NCBI GenBank assembly: GCA_964036315.1
Contig: OZ038479.1
Span: 54,587,246-54,651,245 of the forward strand
Length of the DNA stretch: 64,000 nucleotides
Reading direction: 5' to 3'
DNA from: Acanthosepion esculentum
Taxonomy: Eukaryota > Mollusca > Cephalopoda > Sepiida > Sepiidae
Numbering within the stretch: position 1 is the stretch's first letter; every line of letters starts with the position of its first letter. The notes under the pieces are model-generated. The model saw nothing but the letters and a program-made list of their open reading frames with translations, was not told where the DNA came from and searched no databases. Positions 13,319 to 24,239 of this stretch are shown piece by piece. Made by a program: the position numbers and the translations under genes.

Positions 13319-14592
13319 ACAACATCAACATAATTCAGAATTTTATTTTTGCAATTTACTTTTGAACTTCTCTAGAATAATAAAATCAAACAGCTGTACA
13401 ATGATGATGTTAACACAATTCTTTTAACGAATGTTCAGTCAAAAATAGCATAAAAATCTGCATATAAAATTCTACAAACTCATCTTTATTTTATATCAAG
13501 GTTTTCATCAGCAAACAAGATCTGAAAGAATTGTATCGTACAAATTTATATCAATTTTTCACAAACAAATCTGTATCAGATATTTATTGCATTTTTTGTA
13601 GAAAACAAAAAATATACAGTTCAGCCAAACTTTGAAGAAGCCCCTTTTGTTTGGTAGTGGCTTGTACAGAGAATATATTGTGAATAAAAATAGGGATATA
13701 AAGGGAATCCTTTAAAATGCAATTTTGCAGATTTCTTTCTGTGTCTCTTAAAGTAACTAGAGTATTGCCTTTTTTAAAGACAATATTATTCTACTGCCTT
13801 CTGCCATTTTAATATGGAGATTTTTGGATTAAAATCATTATGAAAACTAATACATTTAGAGTTGTTAGTATTAACCTGTGTTGTGAGTCCACAATCACAA
13901 AGTAGCCCATTTTTGTTAAAAATGGTGTCTCATCCAAATCAAAATAGGAATTCTCATTTTCTGAAAAAAGTTTAACATGCTTTATGAAATGGGCCTTCTG
14001 ATTTTGCACTCTATACTCTTATGTCAAGGTTAGCAATATGTGTTACAAATGTTATTTTTAATGGGTGAATGAGAATTATATTGTTTTCAGGGGTAATTAT
14101 TTACTGGGAAATGATGATTTCTCCTTTTTTTTTGTATTTGACATGAACATTTGATAACCATTGCTTTAAATATTTGTTTTAAATTTATTGACTCAATTGA
14201 GAACAAAAAAGAAGACTTGTTATGTCAATTTGCAAATGTTGTTCTGTCTTGATTCTCAAAAAATATAGTATCTTAACTGAACTGTAATTAAGTGTAAATA
14301 CGGTTTTTGTTTTGAATTAATGTAAGTAAAAAAGAAAAGTTGTCCTGTCAATTTAAATGATTCATTATGAACAAATTTTTTTTGGTATCATAGTAAACAA
14401 AGAAAAAATCTTAGTTTGTAGCCCTGCAGTTTAACAGAACAAGCTGTTAAGAAACATGAGTTGGGATCTATAGAATTTCCCAGGGACACTCAAATCATCA
14501 CCTGTGGGTCTCAGGAACACACTACATTAAAAACCTATCAGCAATACTGATACTGCTGAAAAAAACTATCAGCAATCAGCAATACTGATACT

Positions 14593-15130
14593 AGAGGAGG
14601 CACGATGGAGTAATGGATAACGGCTCGGATTGAGGAAATCGTAGAGCCAAGTTCAAATTCCAGTCGAATCCGTTACATTCACTTACATGCTAACACCCTT
14701 GGGAAAGGTGTGAATCCTCTTCTTCTCCCTCCAACTATGGGTAAATAGCAGGACAGACTGGGTTCTATAGCCTTGGATGGCAACTGGTCTAGGAGAAGGT
14801 CAACTCTGAATTCAAAACCATTCGGCGTCTGCACCGGCATCTTGGTTACTCCTGCCTCTGTGTCTGTGGAAATTCTGCGGCAAGTAAGAGCATATTCCTC
14901 CTTCCACTGGGATAGCACGCGAGGTGTGGGGACCGCGTGTGAAGTTCAAACTCCCTTGTTACTGCGTTTCAAGAGTTCACCGCCGTTGGAATCGGGAATG
15001 GCTGTCGCTCGTTTCAGCATTGCCGATGGATCGCCGTGCTTGGTCGGCCTTCGTTCCGGATGCGGTGAATTCCTTGGAAGGAGCCGGTTTAACCGATCCA
15101 GGGTGAATGCCGCAACATACATACATACAT
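14593..15130 (+). mobile_element. Full-length tRNA-derived SINE (family B) with CATA tail
   Basis: Starts with a tRNA-like head: an A-box-like GATGGAGTAATGGATAACGG and a B-box-like GCCAAGTTCAAATTCC. A conserved body follows (CTATGGGTAAATAGCAGGAC), then an unusually GC-rich stretch from about 14815 to 15110, and a CATACATACATACAT tail. It is flanked by a 12-bp target duplication, AATACTGATACT (14581-14592) and AATACTGTTACT (15131-15142), 11 of 12 identical. Paralogous unoccupied sites exist near 45136 and 47590. Shorter relatives lie at 55022 and 57125. The frames within it are not genes. Confidence 0.88.
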
Positions 15131-15929
15131 AATACTGTTACTAAAGAAACAATATATATGCAAGTCAAAAGTAATAAAGCAAAAGTCCAAAATGTAAGAA
15201 TGATGATCACATGTAAATTGGATGCAGCCAAGTGAGTGTAGCATTCTGACATCAAGACAAGAAGGAACAAAAATTTAATGGATGTGATCGAGAAATAGTA
15301 AATCTTTATTGTTTAGGAAAAAATCCCAGCATGCATCAATAGAATTTGTCTATATATTTGAGAAGAATATTTTCAAAAGTCTTTCTTACAATGATTGGTG
15401 CCAACAAATATAATATTCTCAATAAGCAACACACTTTGATACATTTAAGACCAAAGTTAAATTGCTTGGAATCTTTTTCTTCTCTATTTATCTACAAAAT
15501 CTAAAAATTCATCCATGTGAACAAATCTGTTTATACCAAATAATTTTCTTTATTAAAAAATCCTTCAAAAATGAAATATACTTTTTCCAAAAATTAGAGG
15601 ATTAAATTTTAATTAATCTGCATTGAAACGCATCTATCATTTACTGTAAAACTGCAGAAAAGCATTTTTTATTGATCTTGGAATAGAAGTATTCACAAAC
15701 AGCAGTTTGTGTTTGCATGTGTTGGATCATAAATGCCATTCATGGAACTGTAGACAACAACAAAACACAAATATAGGTTCTATTCTATGTGTTTATATGC
15801 AGTTCAACAATGTTGGTATCTCTAAAAATGCAAATATGCAAATTTCACAAAAGCAATGTTTCTCTCTGGGAGAGATTTGGACATGATACAGTACATTTGA
15901 CTTTTCTACAAAGTGAAATCTAGAAAATA

Positions 15930-16191
15930 TGCAAAGATGTTTTCTATCATGTGTGTTCGAATATGGCAGTCAAAAGATGACTTCAATTAAAACAGAAATC
16001 CACAAACTTCAGAAGAATATGATTTCTGTCAAGTGTGTGTTCACATACAGCACCCCAAACATAACTTACATGAAAATACATCTGTACAAACTTCTCAAGT
16101 GTGTGGTTTCTAGCCAGTGTTTTTTTTGTATATGGTGCTTCAAATGTGGCTTCAGTGAAATTGCAGATTAACAAACTTCAGAAGAATATGG
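15930..16191 (-). pseudogene. Degenerate C-terminal fingers, ZNF unit 2
   Basis: Immediately 3' of the unit 2 stop codon the minus strand still resembles three C2H2 repeats, but the cysteines, spacing and frame are damaged (for example the first Cys codon reads TCT and the finger frame is lost). Homologous broken fingers flank units 3 (31600-31747), 4 and 5 (48190-48342) at the same position, so this tail had decayed before the units duplicated. Confidence 0.7.
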
Positions 16192-17475
16192 TCACTCTCC
16201 AGTGTGTGTTTGCATGTGGTATTTTAAATGTGACATTTGTGAAAATGCATATCCACAGACTTCACATGAATATGCTTTCTCCCCAGTGTGTGTTCTCATA
16301 TGGCGCTTCAAATGCTGCTTTGTTGAAAAAGCAGATCTGCAGACTGTACAAGAATGAGGTTTCTCCCCAGTGTGTGTTTGCATATGCCTCCTCAAAGCTC
16401 TCTTTGAGGAAAATGCAGATCCACAAACTTCACAAGAATATGGTTTCTCTCCAGTGTGTGTTCGCATATGGTGCTTCAAAACTGTCTTAGTTGAAAATGT
16501 AGATCCACAAACATCACAAGAATGAGGTTTCTCTCCAGTGTGGGTTTGCATATGTCGCCTCAAAGATGACTTTGCAGAAAATGCAGATCTACAAACTTCA
16601 CAAGAATATGGTTTCTCTCCAGTGTGAGTTCGCATATGGCATTTCAAATGTGGCTTAGTTGAAAAAGCAGATCCACAAACTGTACAAGAATGCGGTTTCT
16701 CTCCAGTGTGTGTCTGCATATGGGTTTTCAAATTTCTCTTTGCTGAAAATACATATCCACAAATTTCACAAGAATAAGGTTTCTCTCCAGTATGTATTCG
16801 CATATGCTGCTTCAAAACTGTCTTTGTTGAAAATGCAGATCCACAAACATCACAAGAATGAGGTTTCTCTCCAGTGTGGGTTTGCATGTGACACCGCAAA
16901 GCTGACTTTGCTGAAAATGCAGATCTACAAACTTTACAAGAATATGGTTTCTCTCCGGTATGTGTTCGGATATGGTACTGCAAATTTGTTTTCTTGGAAA
17001 ATGCAGATCCACAAACTTCACAAGAATATGGTTTTTCTCCAGTGTGACTTCGCATATGGCATTTTAAAGATGACTTACCTGAAAATGCTGTTCCACACAC
17101 TTCACAAGAATATGGTTTCTCTCCAGTATGTGTTCGCATATGACGAGTCAAAGCTGATTTCATGGAAAATGCAGATCCACAAATTTCACAAGAATATGGT
17201 TTCTCTCCAGTGTGAGTTCGCATATGGCGCCTCATAGCTGATTTCACAGAAAATGCATAACCACAAACTTCACAGGAATATGGTTTCTCTCCAGTATGTG
17301 TTCGGATATGACGTCTCAAAGCTGATTTCATGGAAAATGCAGATTCACAAACTTCACAAGAATATGGTTTCTCTCCAGTGTGTGTTCGCATATGCTGATC
17401 TAAATGTGACTTCCGTGAAAATGTAAACCCACAAACTTCACAAAAATGTGGTTTCTCTCCAATGTGTGTTCGCAT
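16192..17475 (-). CDS. C2H2 zinc-finger protein, unit 2 (15 fingers, 427 aa)
   Basis: A single open frame of 15 complete C2H2 fingers at the fixed 28-residue period, each C-X2-C-X12-H-X3-H with the backbone [17 protein letters not shown] and TGEKPYS linkers. The expected role is nuclear, sequence-specific DNA binding; no effector domain is present. The frame is open to 17520, but I choose Met at 17475 (MRTHIGEKP). The exon probably begins at the acceptor CTTTTTAG at 17499/17498, and the residues above it are a half-finger whose first Cys codon became TAG. The frame stops where the linker Lys codon became TGA (HTGE-stop). Fingers 8-11 and 12-15 are a four-finger duplication. The gene appears intact, although it begins and ends abruptly at decayed fingers. 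Confidence 0.88.
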   Translation of the reverse strand: MRTHIGEKPHFCEVCGFTFSRKSHLDQHMRTHTGEKPYSCEVCESAFSMKSALRRHIRTHTGEKPYSCEVCGYAFSVKSAMRRHMRTHTGEKPYSCEICGSAFSMKSALTRHMRTHTGEKPYSCEVCGTAFSGKSSLKCHMRSHTGEKPYSCEVCGSAFSKKTNLQYHIRTHTGEKPYSCKVCRSAFSAKSALRCHMQTHTGEKPHSCDVCGSAFSTKTVLKQHMRIHTGEKPYSCEICGYVFSAKRNLKTHMQTHTGEKPHSCTVCGSAFSTKPHLKCHMRTHTGEKPYSCEVCRSAFSAKSSLRRHMQTHTGEKPHSCDVCGSTFSTKTVLKHHMRTHTGEKPYSCEVCGSAFSSKRALRRHMQTHTGEKPHSCTVCRSAFSTKQHLKRHMRTHTGEKAYSCEVCGYAFSQMSHLKYHMQTHTGE

Positions 17476-17498
17476 AATGGACTTCAAATGTGACTTCT

Positions 17499-17650
17499 CT
17501 AAAAAGGGAGATGCACACATTTTCTAAGAATACGGTTTCTCCTCAGAGCATATTCACATATGGCTCTTCAAATCCAAAATCAGTAAAAAGATGGAGCCAC
17601 AAACATCCCAAAATGAAGTTCTCTCCAGTGTGTATTTGCATATAAATGCA
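17499..17650 (-). pseudogene. Degenerate finger upstream of unit 2 array (now intronic)
   Basis: Upstream of the predicted acceptor the minus strand still reads as a C2H2 repeat. It shows DVCGSIF..., then HM followed by TGA at the usual CGA codon, then EEKPYS and TAG where Cys should be. The same TGA is present in units 1, 3 and 4. This segment would be removed by splicing. Confidence 0.7.
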
Positions 17651-20600
17651 AATTCACAAATTTTACAGGAATGTTATTTGCTTGTAGTGTGTTTTTCTAT
17701 ATGTTATACTAAATCTAAATCATTAAAAGGATTTGTAAAATTAACAAAAACATAACTTCTCTCTAATTTTTACTCACATGTAATACTAAGATTCTCCAAA
17801 AATATATATAGCAAACATTTTGCAGTACATGTGAAGCTTTGGAAAATATATAGAATATTATATGAATATGGTAGCATATGTATCCCTGTTCTTGATGGCA
17901 AGTTACAATTCTTGTTTTTTTTTCAATTAAATTCTCACTAATAACAGGTCTTATGAATATCCTGATTTTCTGTTCAGCCAAAACACCTGTGAAAAAAGTA
18001 ATGAGACATATTTAGGAGAGGCAATGAATAACATATCAAAAAATCAGTTCATATTTTAACAAATGCATTTAGCTGTGTACTTACTCTATCTGAGATCAGC
18101 AAAGGGATGCAATAATACAGCAACCAAGAAACATCAATAAAAAAATCAATAATTTCATCTTAAATAATTTCCTTTTTGAGGAATACAATGGTATTTTTCT
18201 GAAAAAACTTGTAAACAAAAGATAAGCATATGACATCAGAATTACCATAAGGTAAATAAGAATAAGAAAAAAACATTAATTTAGGCATGAATCTTAAAAT
18301 GAGGCAAAAAGCATTAAATTTAAAACATAATGATGAAGTAAAGCTTTGTTTTACTTTAAGGAACAGACAATGTGGAATCAATTTCAAATATCAAAGAATA
18401 AAGTATTTTTGTTTTTTTCACAAGTTGTGTAAATCAAGATGGTGATTTCAATCTGGCAATTATTGTTGATATGAATCAAACATTACAACTGGATGTCAAC
18501 ATAATAAAAAAAATGTGTGTGTCATGAATAAGAAAATTCTGATATAAAATCAATCAGTATCATCTTTATAGGACCAAAAATGTTTGTGAAAGTGATATTA
18601 TGAAAATTTGTTTACTTACTTATTTATTACTTATAAATAGTTAATATGCACTAGAAAATCTTTTATGGAAAGAAAGAAATATAAAAAAAATAAAAACGTG
18701 TTTTTCAAAATCTGATTCAAATCAACTAAGTATTGGCTATGCATAAAATTTCCAGTATTAAATAAATCACAAAAATTATTTACAGAAATTTTATAAGGAA
18801 AGATGCTTCATGTGATTACCAAAGTTAATTCATTTACGCATAAAATCCTAACCTCATCAAGTCTCACACATGTTAAAGATAGAACTCTGGAGAAAGTCTG
18901 ACTTTTAATAAACCAAACACAATAGAATCTATATAAAGGGTGATTCACAGCATATTGGGAAGAAATGTTCATATAAGTATTGCCCTTTGTACAAACTGTT
19001 AACATTTCCACAAAAGAACCTCATCATAAAAGTGTTTTAAAATTAAAAGGTAAATCATGTCAAGTGTGACTGTGCAGATAGCAGTGCTGGATTTGCCAAT
19101 GATTTAAAAATGCCTAAGAACTGTAATAATTAAAGAAAGAAATTACTTTTCCTTTTCATTAGGGACCTCTCTCAAAAACATGTTACCTAAAGTTTAAAAT
19201 GAATTTAAAAAAATGAAAAATCCTTCTTGTAGTTTTTATTTTTGTTTTAAATTCAAGCTAATAGGTTACATTTAGTATTTCCAATACTCAAAATACTTTG
19301 CTCTCTTTCAAAAACTAATTTAAAGTGGCTGGAAGGAGGTTTTTTTTCTTTTAATAAATAGTTGATTAGTGCCCTTTTTTGGTTGTCTATAATTTCTCTG
19401 TAATTCTCTTTCTTAAAAATCTTTCAAAAATAAAATATATTTTTCTTAAACTTTATTTGAGGAATATTAGCTGATAATCTGCTTTGAAATAAACATTATT
19501 TTACTTTAAGTTTAAAATATCATTGAAATGCACTGCTTAAGCTGACTGCAGCTGTGCTGACAGATTGCTGACAGATCTAATGTTGCTTGATGAAGATGTT
19601 ATCTAGGAAACATAATTGAAGACAATTTTTCATATAATTTTTAAGTATTCAGTTAACTTAAAAATTTAGGAAAATGTTATTCATAATCTAGTGTTTTATT
19701 TAATTCTAGAAATGTTTACTTTAAATTCACCATAGTCATCACACTTATTTTCTGATTATGTTGTGTATAGTCTGCAATACTTACAAAAATTGGCACATAG
19801 GCAAAAATATTCAAAATTCTTTTAAAAATATTCATGTTTGATGATTTGTATGAAGCTTTTCTTTTTATGATTAGTAAACATAGTTTTCCCTTCATCATAA
19901 TATCCTTTTATAGAAAATTTTAAAAGATTTAAAACAATAAAATTTAAAAGAAAATCAAAATATTTATTTTCCTAATGCAATACTGTCCTTAATATATCTC
20001 ATTTATAAAAGCAATTAATAGCTTTTCTAATTAAATAATATCATATTTTTATTACATCTTTTATTCTATTAGCAGATTTCCAGTAAATAGTGTTTCTGTT
20101 TGACAGAAAAAAAAATAATGTTTTAAATTCTCCAGGGAGTTCTGCTTTTAACTAATATAAATATCAGCTATGAATTATAATTAGGTCCTTAAAGGATGAT
20201 TCCTGTTTTTTCTTTATAAACTTTCTTATGGTACCTAAAAATAACCCAATGTCAAGGAGTGAATTCTAATTTTAACAGACATTTGATTTGTTCATCATAT
20301 TTATGCCATGAATTAAATTTTTTTTATCAGACATTCTGCTGCAAAGTGATGAATAAGTTCTGATATTGAGACTTCCTAAGCAAACAGTTAAAAAAAGCAC
20401 TGAAACGAAATAAAATTATTTAAAAAACTTTAGTGCTTGAAAAAATATAGTCTTTACTTAATAACCTTACGAGGATAAAGTTTTGAACAATTTTAAAAAT
20501 ATTTTTGAATTTTCGTAAATTATAATAAAAATATGAAAACAATTCTTGTAAAAATTCATTAACAAAAATTGTTTTCATCAGACTATAATGTCCTTAATAT

Positions 20601-20852
20601 GTATTATATATAAAAGCATTTAAAAGCTTATCTCATTCATTAAATAATTAGATAGTTTTAATGCAGTTTTTAATTTACTATTTGCAGCACATTTTCAGGA
20701 AAGCAGTAACAGTTTAAGAAAAAAAAAATTAGATGATTTACATTCTCCAAGGTGTCTAGTGTTTAACTAATAAAACAAATTTGGAGGATGTAATTTAATT
20801 TCTAGAAATTTCATCAAATTAAATAAGTGTAGGGGGGGGGGGGCAACAGATG

Positions 20853-20853
<1 letters not shown>

Positions 20854-20905
<52 letters not shown>

Positions 20906-20986
20906 CATATATATATTAGGTTGGTGCAAAAATAATGTCGTTTTTTGACGTTCAACTTCATGTGAGAAAACGACATTATTTTTGCA

Positions 20987-21033
<47 letters not shown>
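20854..21033. repeat. (TA)n microsatellite, interrupted by a mariner MITE
   Basis: TA arrays at 20854-20915 (with a short CATA interruption) and 20991-21033 flank the MITE at 20916-20990. A run of eleven or more G precedes the array (20833-20843). The Tyr-Ile-rich open frame is an artefact. Confidence 0.95.
20916..20990. mobile_element. Short palindromic mariner MITE (MADE1-like)
   Basis: About 75 bp with near-perfect inverted ends: TTGGTGCAAAAATAATGTCG on the left (after TTAGG) and its reverse complement on the right, separated by a short spacer. The outer TTAGGTTGGTGCAAAA sequence is the terminus of mariner elements of the type that gave rise to human MADE1. The right end lacks the last CCTAA. 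It sits inside a TA array, in keeping with mariner's TA target. Far too small to code for a transposase. Confidence 0.88.
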
Positions 21034-21036
<3 letters not shown>

Positions 21037-23685
21037 ATATACACTAAGATTTTCTAAAAATAATAATTTCAAAAGGAAATTAATTTATTTGTGAATAAAT
21101 CTTGAAAGTTTCCTTAAATTCTGACCATTATTTGATTTTTGCAAGAATTTCCAAATCACTGTTTTTCACCAGAAAAAAGCACAAAAACATAGTAAAAATT
21201 AAGTCACTTGCTGACATCAAAAAAAAGAAAAAAGACTTTTCACCAAAATTTCGAACATGTTAGAAGGGATTAGAAAATTTTTTTAAATAATTAAAAAATA
21301 TTTTTACTGGAAAAGACAAAGGTGCTGAAGTTTCTATAGTCATCTGTTACACCATTGACACACACAAAAAAAAAGATTTTTAATTAGGTGAGATCGCTAA
21401 AAAAGAACATAGCATGATGAAAAAGACACCAAACTTGACAAAAACAAAACTTTATCATCTAATTGTTTCTGTTATTATTAAGAGGAAAGATCAAAGTATT
21501 TCTGGGGCAATTTTTTTTACATTTTTCAATCATTCCTAGCATGTCCAAAATTTTTGTTAAAAATCTTTTTTTTGAATCAGCAAAATTGACAGATAATCAA
21601 TCATGTCAACCATTTTTTTCCATTTTTATAAAAAAAAAATGAAAATCTCAGTTTGAAATTCTTTTAAAAATCAATTATAATTTTTTCAAAACTTATTTTA
21701 AGAAAATCAGAAATTATAATGTTTATTTAAAATATTTTGAAACAAGCATTACTGTACTGAAAAGATGTAGTTTGAAAATAAAACAAAGCAGATCATAACA
21801 TTTCGCGTCACTTGACAGGTGATGAATGACAATTTCAAGATGTATTTACAGATTACGTGAGGATAATTTATTCTATGGAAGGAGAGAAGTGAAATTATTT
21901 AGATTTAGGTGAACAAATTATTTACCTCGTTATTTTTAAAGAAAACTTTCAGCACTCTATTTTGTTTTTGTACTTAGCTTTACATCTACGATGCTTTATG
22001 GAATATATTATAAAGAAATTAAAATAAGACTGTTAAGAGTGAGATTAAGTTTCATAATTAATCTAATTAATTTATAGGTACCTTTCTTATGAAATTTTAT
22101 CAGAAGTATCCATAAAATACTATAATTTTATGTACATTTATTACATTTTACTGTGTTATTTGTATTCCCATTCATTTTATTATTAATTTTGATATTTCAT
22201 TTATGGAAAAATGTCATAACTGAGATTAATATAAAAATAAGATCATATAAATTTCATAAGATGATACTGATACTTGTAGGTGCTCTTCTCAGTTGAAATT
22301 GAAAAATCAAATTAACTTCTCCACATGTGTTTCGTAAAAATAAAGGCCGTAACAGCGGAGAACAATGCTTAACTCAAATAAAGCAACTTAATTGTATTCT
22401 GGTTGGTCTTCCATACTTTATAATTACAGCTGTATTAAACACAAAATTACATTTCTTAATTACTGCGGGTCTTCTGATTAGTCAAGACAATACAATTTAC
22501 AACACGCTAAAAAAGATCTATCTAAAAAAAAAAAACATTTACGAAACTGAATGCAGTTTTTAACTAATTTTATAATATTTTAACAACTTAAATGTAAAAA
22601 TCTATTATAATTAAAGAAATAACAAATAATTGTATTAAAAATTCATTTTTTATCGAAAAATTTTTTTGCTTTCATAAAAACAACTAAAAGCAAATAAAAG
22701 CATTTGAAATTAAATAATATCTTTGTTTTATTGAGTTTTGTATGTTACAATTCAGAGCTGATTTTCAGGTACTTGGGGGTCCAATTAAAAATATATATGA
22801 TTTGCTTTCCTCATAGCCTTGTGCTTTTAATCACTAAACTGAATGCAACTGAATTTCTAGAGTTTTCATAAAATTAGTTAGGGGGGGGGGTAATACATAT
22901 AAAAAATATTTTTTCCATGACTTTAAAAAAAGAAAACATAATAATTTCCATCATTTGAGAATAGTGTCTTAAAGTTTCATTAACATCCGACAATTATTTT
23001 TATTTTTGCAAGATTTTCCAAATTGATGTCTGTCATAGAAAAAAAAAAAAACGTGCTAAAATTTTACTAGTTCTAATGAAGATAAACAATATTCCGAACG
23101 TCTTAGAAAGGTGTAAAAAAAATTTTTTAAATTAAAAATATTTCGGTCTTTCCTTAACTATAAAAATTTGTTTTTTTATTAAGTTTAGGACCTTTTTTTT
23201 ATCATGCTATCTTATATTTTAGTAAGAAAGTGGAGGTACCTAAAAGTAAAAAAAATGAAATCTTCAAGAAAGCTTTTTCATTTTTTAAAAATTATTTTAA
23301 AAGTTACGTCTACTGAATTCGTGGAGTTACCTAATTTTTTTTTTCTACCGAGTGACACAAAATTAAAAAGGTGTTTTTTTGTTTTGTTTTTGTTTACAAA
23401 ACATTCCAGTCAAATCGACCTAAAAATCCAACAAAATAATACATCATTTGTATTCCATAGTCTTTCTTTATTCTTTTTAAAGTTTAAAGTTTATTGGATT
23501 TAGAGAGTCTCTAAACTTACAAGAATAAAATGGAAATCTTTAGTCTTTAAGTTAAGGGTCATAAAAGTAAAACGAAGTCAATTAAGAGATGCTATTAAAA
23601 TTAAATTATTATTTTATCGACATGTCCAAACTTACTTTTATAACGATTTCTATTTTATCAAAATTATTTCAATACTTCCACTTAC

Positions 23686-24020
23686 CTTTCAGACCAGAAA
23701 ATGCAACGAGAAAAACAAAACAGGTGGATTTCTTTGTGTTCAAATGATTTTGTTGGGATTTTTCTTTGTCAAGCTACCCAATTTTTGAATTGTTGAAATA
23801 AAATGGAAAAAAACACGATACAAACAAGAAATTACTTTTGCGAAAACATTTTCAAAGATCATGTATTGTACAGTAAGCTAGAAAAAATGTAACGGTGTTC
23901 ATTAAGATTTTGTTCCTTGTGTTTAAAAACCTGTGATTTTTTTGATTTTTTTAATTTTTGGCATTTGGAGGTGTTATTCAAAATTTAATGTATGACATTT
24001 CTTCATGGCCAAGGACACTG
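23686..24020 (-). other. Predicted 5' (non-coding) exon of ZNF unit 2
   Basis: Conserved with 5810-6080, 40324-40690 and 54544-54880. On the minus strand it ends TCTGAAAG followed by GTAAGT, a textbook donor. The last ~29 codons are open in the phase that would join the finger frame and resemble unit 3 (NHLNTKK, FLVAFSGLK), but a TAG lies just upstream with no ATG. The first ATG of the exon opens a frame that ends after six codons. I therefore call it 5' UTR. The start of the exon is a guess. Confidence 0.52.
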
Positions 24021-24115
24021 CCGGTGCTCAGTACTCGGTTCCCCCACCACACAAAATATATGATATTTTTCCCTCACTGTATATGTCATTTTTATAAATC
24101 TTATATTAAATGAAA
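24021..24115 (-). promoter_or_regulatory. Conserved promoter-like block, ZNF unit 2
   Basis: The minus strand shows TTTATAAAAATGACA, then CAGTGAGGG, then CACCGGCAGTG just above the 5' exon. The last two motifs recur in order in unit 3, and in altered form in units 1 and 5. TATAAAA is seen only here. Function is inferred from position and conservation across paralogues. Confidence 0.38.
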
Positions 24116-24239
24116 ACATTAAAACCAAATGATGTCCAATAAACGTTTTTTTTTAATCATAAAGTAATATCGAGAATCATTTCTGAGATAGATAAAATAA
24201 AAATAAACATGACAATAGAGCAAAATAAACAGAAATAAA

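Larger units (their letters stand above)
17499..23685 (-). other. Predicted intron of ZNF unit 2 (no gene)
   Basis: About 6.2 kb between a consensus donor (CTGAAAG then GTAAGTGG, boundary 23686/23685) and the acceptor TCTCCCTTTTTAG at 17499. It is AT-rich, aligns by eye with the other unit introns, and holds no recognisable gene. It contains a (TA)n array split by a mariner MITE (20854-21033) and an inverted-repeat pair (about 21390-21720 against 23040-23330). Confidence 0.62.

Noticed and set aside
14773..15132. 119-codon frame and overlapping frames on both strands in a GC-rich stretch
   Set aside because: They lie wholly inside the tRNA-derived SINE; openness reflects lower AT content, and nothing resembles a protein family.
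16030..16100. CATGTAAGT in the decayed C-terminal fingers of units 2 and 3 as a donor to a further 3' exon
   Set aside because: The motif is lost in units 4 and 5 and lies after the stop codon; no matching acceptor was evident.
16192..17475. Regularly spaced repeats suggesting a CRISPR-like array
   Set aside because: The 84-bp period is the 28-residue zinc-finger module and is coding throughout; the genome is animal.
23686..23790. Possibility that exon 1 codes for an N-terminal effector domain spliced in frame to the fingers
   Set aside because: In the matching phase units 1, 2 and 3 all have a TAG about 23-30 codons before the donor with no ATG after it. Unit 5 has a TGA 12 codons before the donor, and the unit 1 acceptor is in a different phase.
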